Part shown: in pieces, positions 6,735 through 7,110 of the stretch
Position numbering within the stretch: the stretch's first letter is position 1
Layout: each line of letters starts with the position of its first letter
DNA from: a bacterium
GTDB taxonomy: Bacteria; Chloroflexota; Dormibacteria; UBA8260; Bog-877
DNA: 7,110 nt
Direction of reading: 5' to 3'
Assembly (NCBI GenBank): GCA_021791455.1
Contig: JAJYWM010000089.1
Location: 1-7,110, forward strand
Translations under genes and position numbers: made by a program
Notes under the pieces: model-generated
Seen by the model: the letters and a program-made list of their open reading frames with translations, nothing else
Databases searched by the model: none
Told to the model about the DNA's origin: nothing

Positions 6735-7110
6735 GAGGGGGTCTTCGCTCCTGGGTCCTGAAGGCCGCCATCGTGGCGCGGAGACCGTCGGTGAGGTCTA
6801 CGGCGGCGGACCATCCGAGGCGCGTCCTGGCCCGGGTGACGTTGAGGAAGTTTGAGCGCACCTCGCCCGGGCGGCCGGCTACTCGCTCCGGAGCAGGGGC
6901 CTGATCGACCAGCGAGCGAAGGGTGTGAACTATGGCGTTGACAGAGGTGGGCTTACCGGTACCGATGTTCACCGGCCCGTCGAGCGGGGTGGTCAGGGCC
7001 AGGACGTTGGCCCGCGCCACATCCTCCACGTAGACGAAGTCGCGCGTCTGTTCACCGTCGCCTGTGACCACCGGGGCCAGCCCCTGAAGGAGACGCTGAC
7101 AGGTTATGGC
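6727..7110 (-). CDS. NAD-dependent epimerase/dehydratase (extended SDR), C-terminal part
   Basis: This belongs to the UDP-sugar epimerase/dehydratase family (UDP-glucose 4-epimerase-like), which remodels nucleotide sugars for envelope or exopolysaccharide synthesis. The frame is open to the right edge, giving 127 visible residues, so the GTG at 7071 is internal and the N-terminus lies outside the window. The part upstream of that codon (QRLLQGLAPVVTGDG) already fits the family. Visible signature pieces are GDGEQTRDFVYVEDVARA, then NIGTGKPTSVNAI, then RPGEVRSNF with the closing RARTRLGWSAAVDLTDGLRAT. The Rossmann glycine motif and catalytic Tyr-xxx-Lys would be in the missing part, so activity cannot be judged. 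It converges on the glycosyltransferase with 5 bases between stops. A shared glycan pathway is plausible but unproven. Confidence 0.9.
   Translation of the reverse strand, partial: AITCQRLLQGLAPVVTGDGEQTRDFVYVEDVARANVLALTTPLDGPVNIGTGKPTSVNAIVHTLRSLVDQAPAPERVAGRPGEVRSNFLNVTRARTRLGWSAAVDLTDGLRATMAAFRTQERRPPRP

Noticed and set aside
6727..7110. Idea that the epimerase is a truncated gene starting at GTG 7071
   Set aside because: The frame stays open to the window edge, and the upstream residues already match the family, so the truncation is due to the window.

Overview
The window is G+C-rich, coding-dense DNA holding the distal end of a respiratory complex I (NADH:quinone oxidoreductase) operon, followed by two genes that look like sugar or envelope metabolism. 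Dense packing, GTG and TTG starts, and NuoK/NuoJ sequences of actinobacterial style suggest a high-GC bacterium of Actinomycetota or a neighbouring Terrabacteria phylum. I cannot place it more precisely from this sequence alone.

Layout: the end of nuoJ (1-323, cut by the left edge), nuoK (320-625), nuoL (633-2636), nuoM (2633-4408) and nuoN (4405-5979) lie on the + strand in canonical order. Adjacent cistrons overlap by 4 bases (GTGA or ATGA), except nuoK/nuoL, which are 7 bases apart. A family-2 glycosyltransferase (5966-6721, probable TTG start) overlaps the last 14 bases of nuoN and so looks like the last cistron of the same transcript. An extended-SDR NAD-dependent epimerase/dehydratase (6727-7110, cut by the right edge) lies on the - strand, with only 5 bases between the two convergent stop codons. 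There is no intergenic stretch longer than a few bases, and no RNA gene, mobile element, CRISPR array or clear promoter was seen.

How they work together: NuoJ, K, L, M and N are membrane-arm subunits. NuoL, M and N are the three antiporter-like proton-pumping modules, and NuoJ and NuoK form the channel connecting them to the quinone site. The glycosyltransferase and epimerase probably serve a polysaccharide or glycolipid pathway unrelated to respiration.

The most notable observation is that NuoL, although full length, has Ser163 where the family normally has the near-invariant TM5 glutamate (E. coli NuoL Glu144). NuoM and NuoN keep their equivalent Glu, and NuoL keeps its partner lysines. 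I see no evidence of an entirely new system here. The window is mostly an ordinary nuo operon with this one striking substitution and some smaller oddities.
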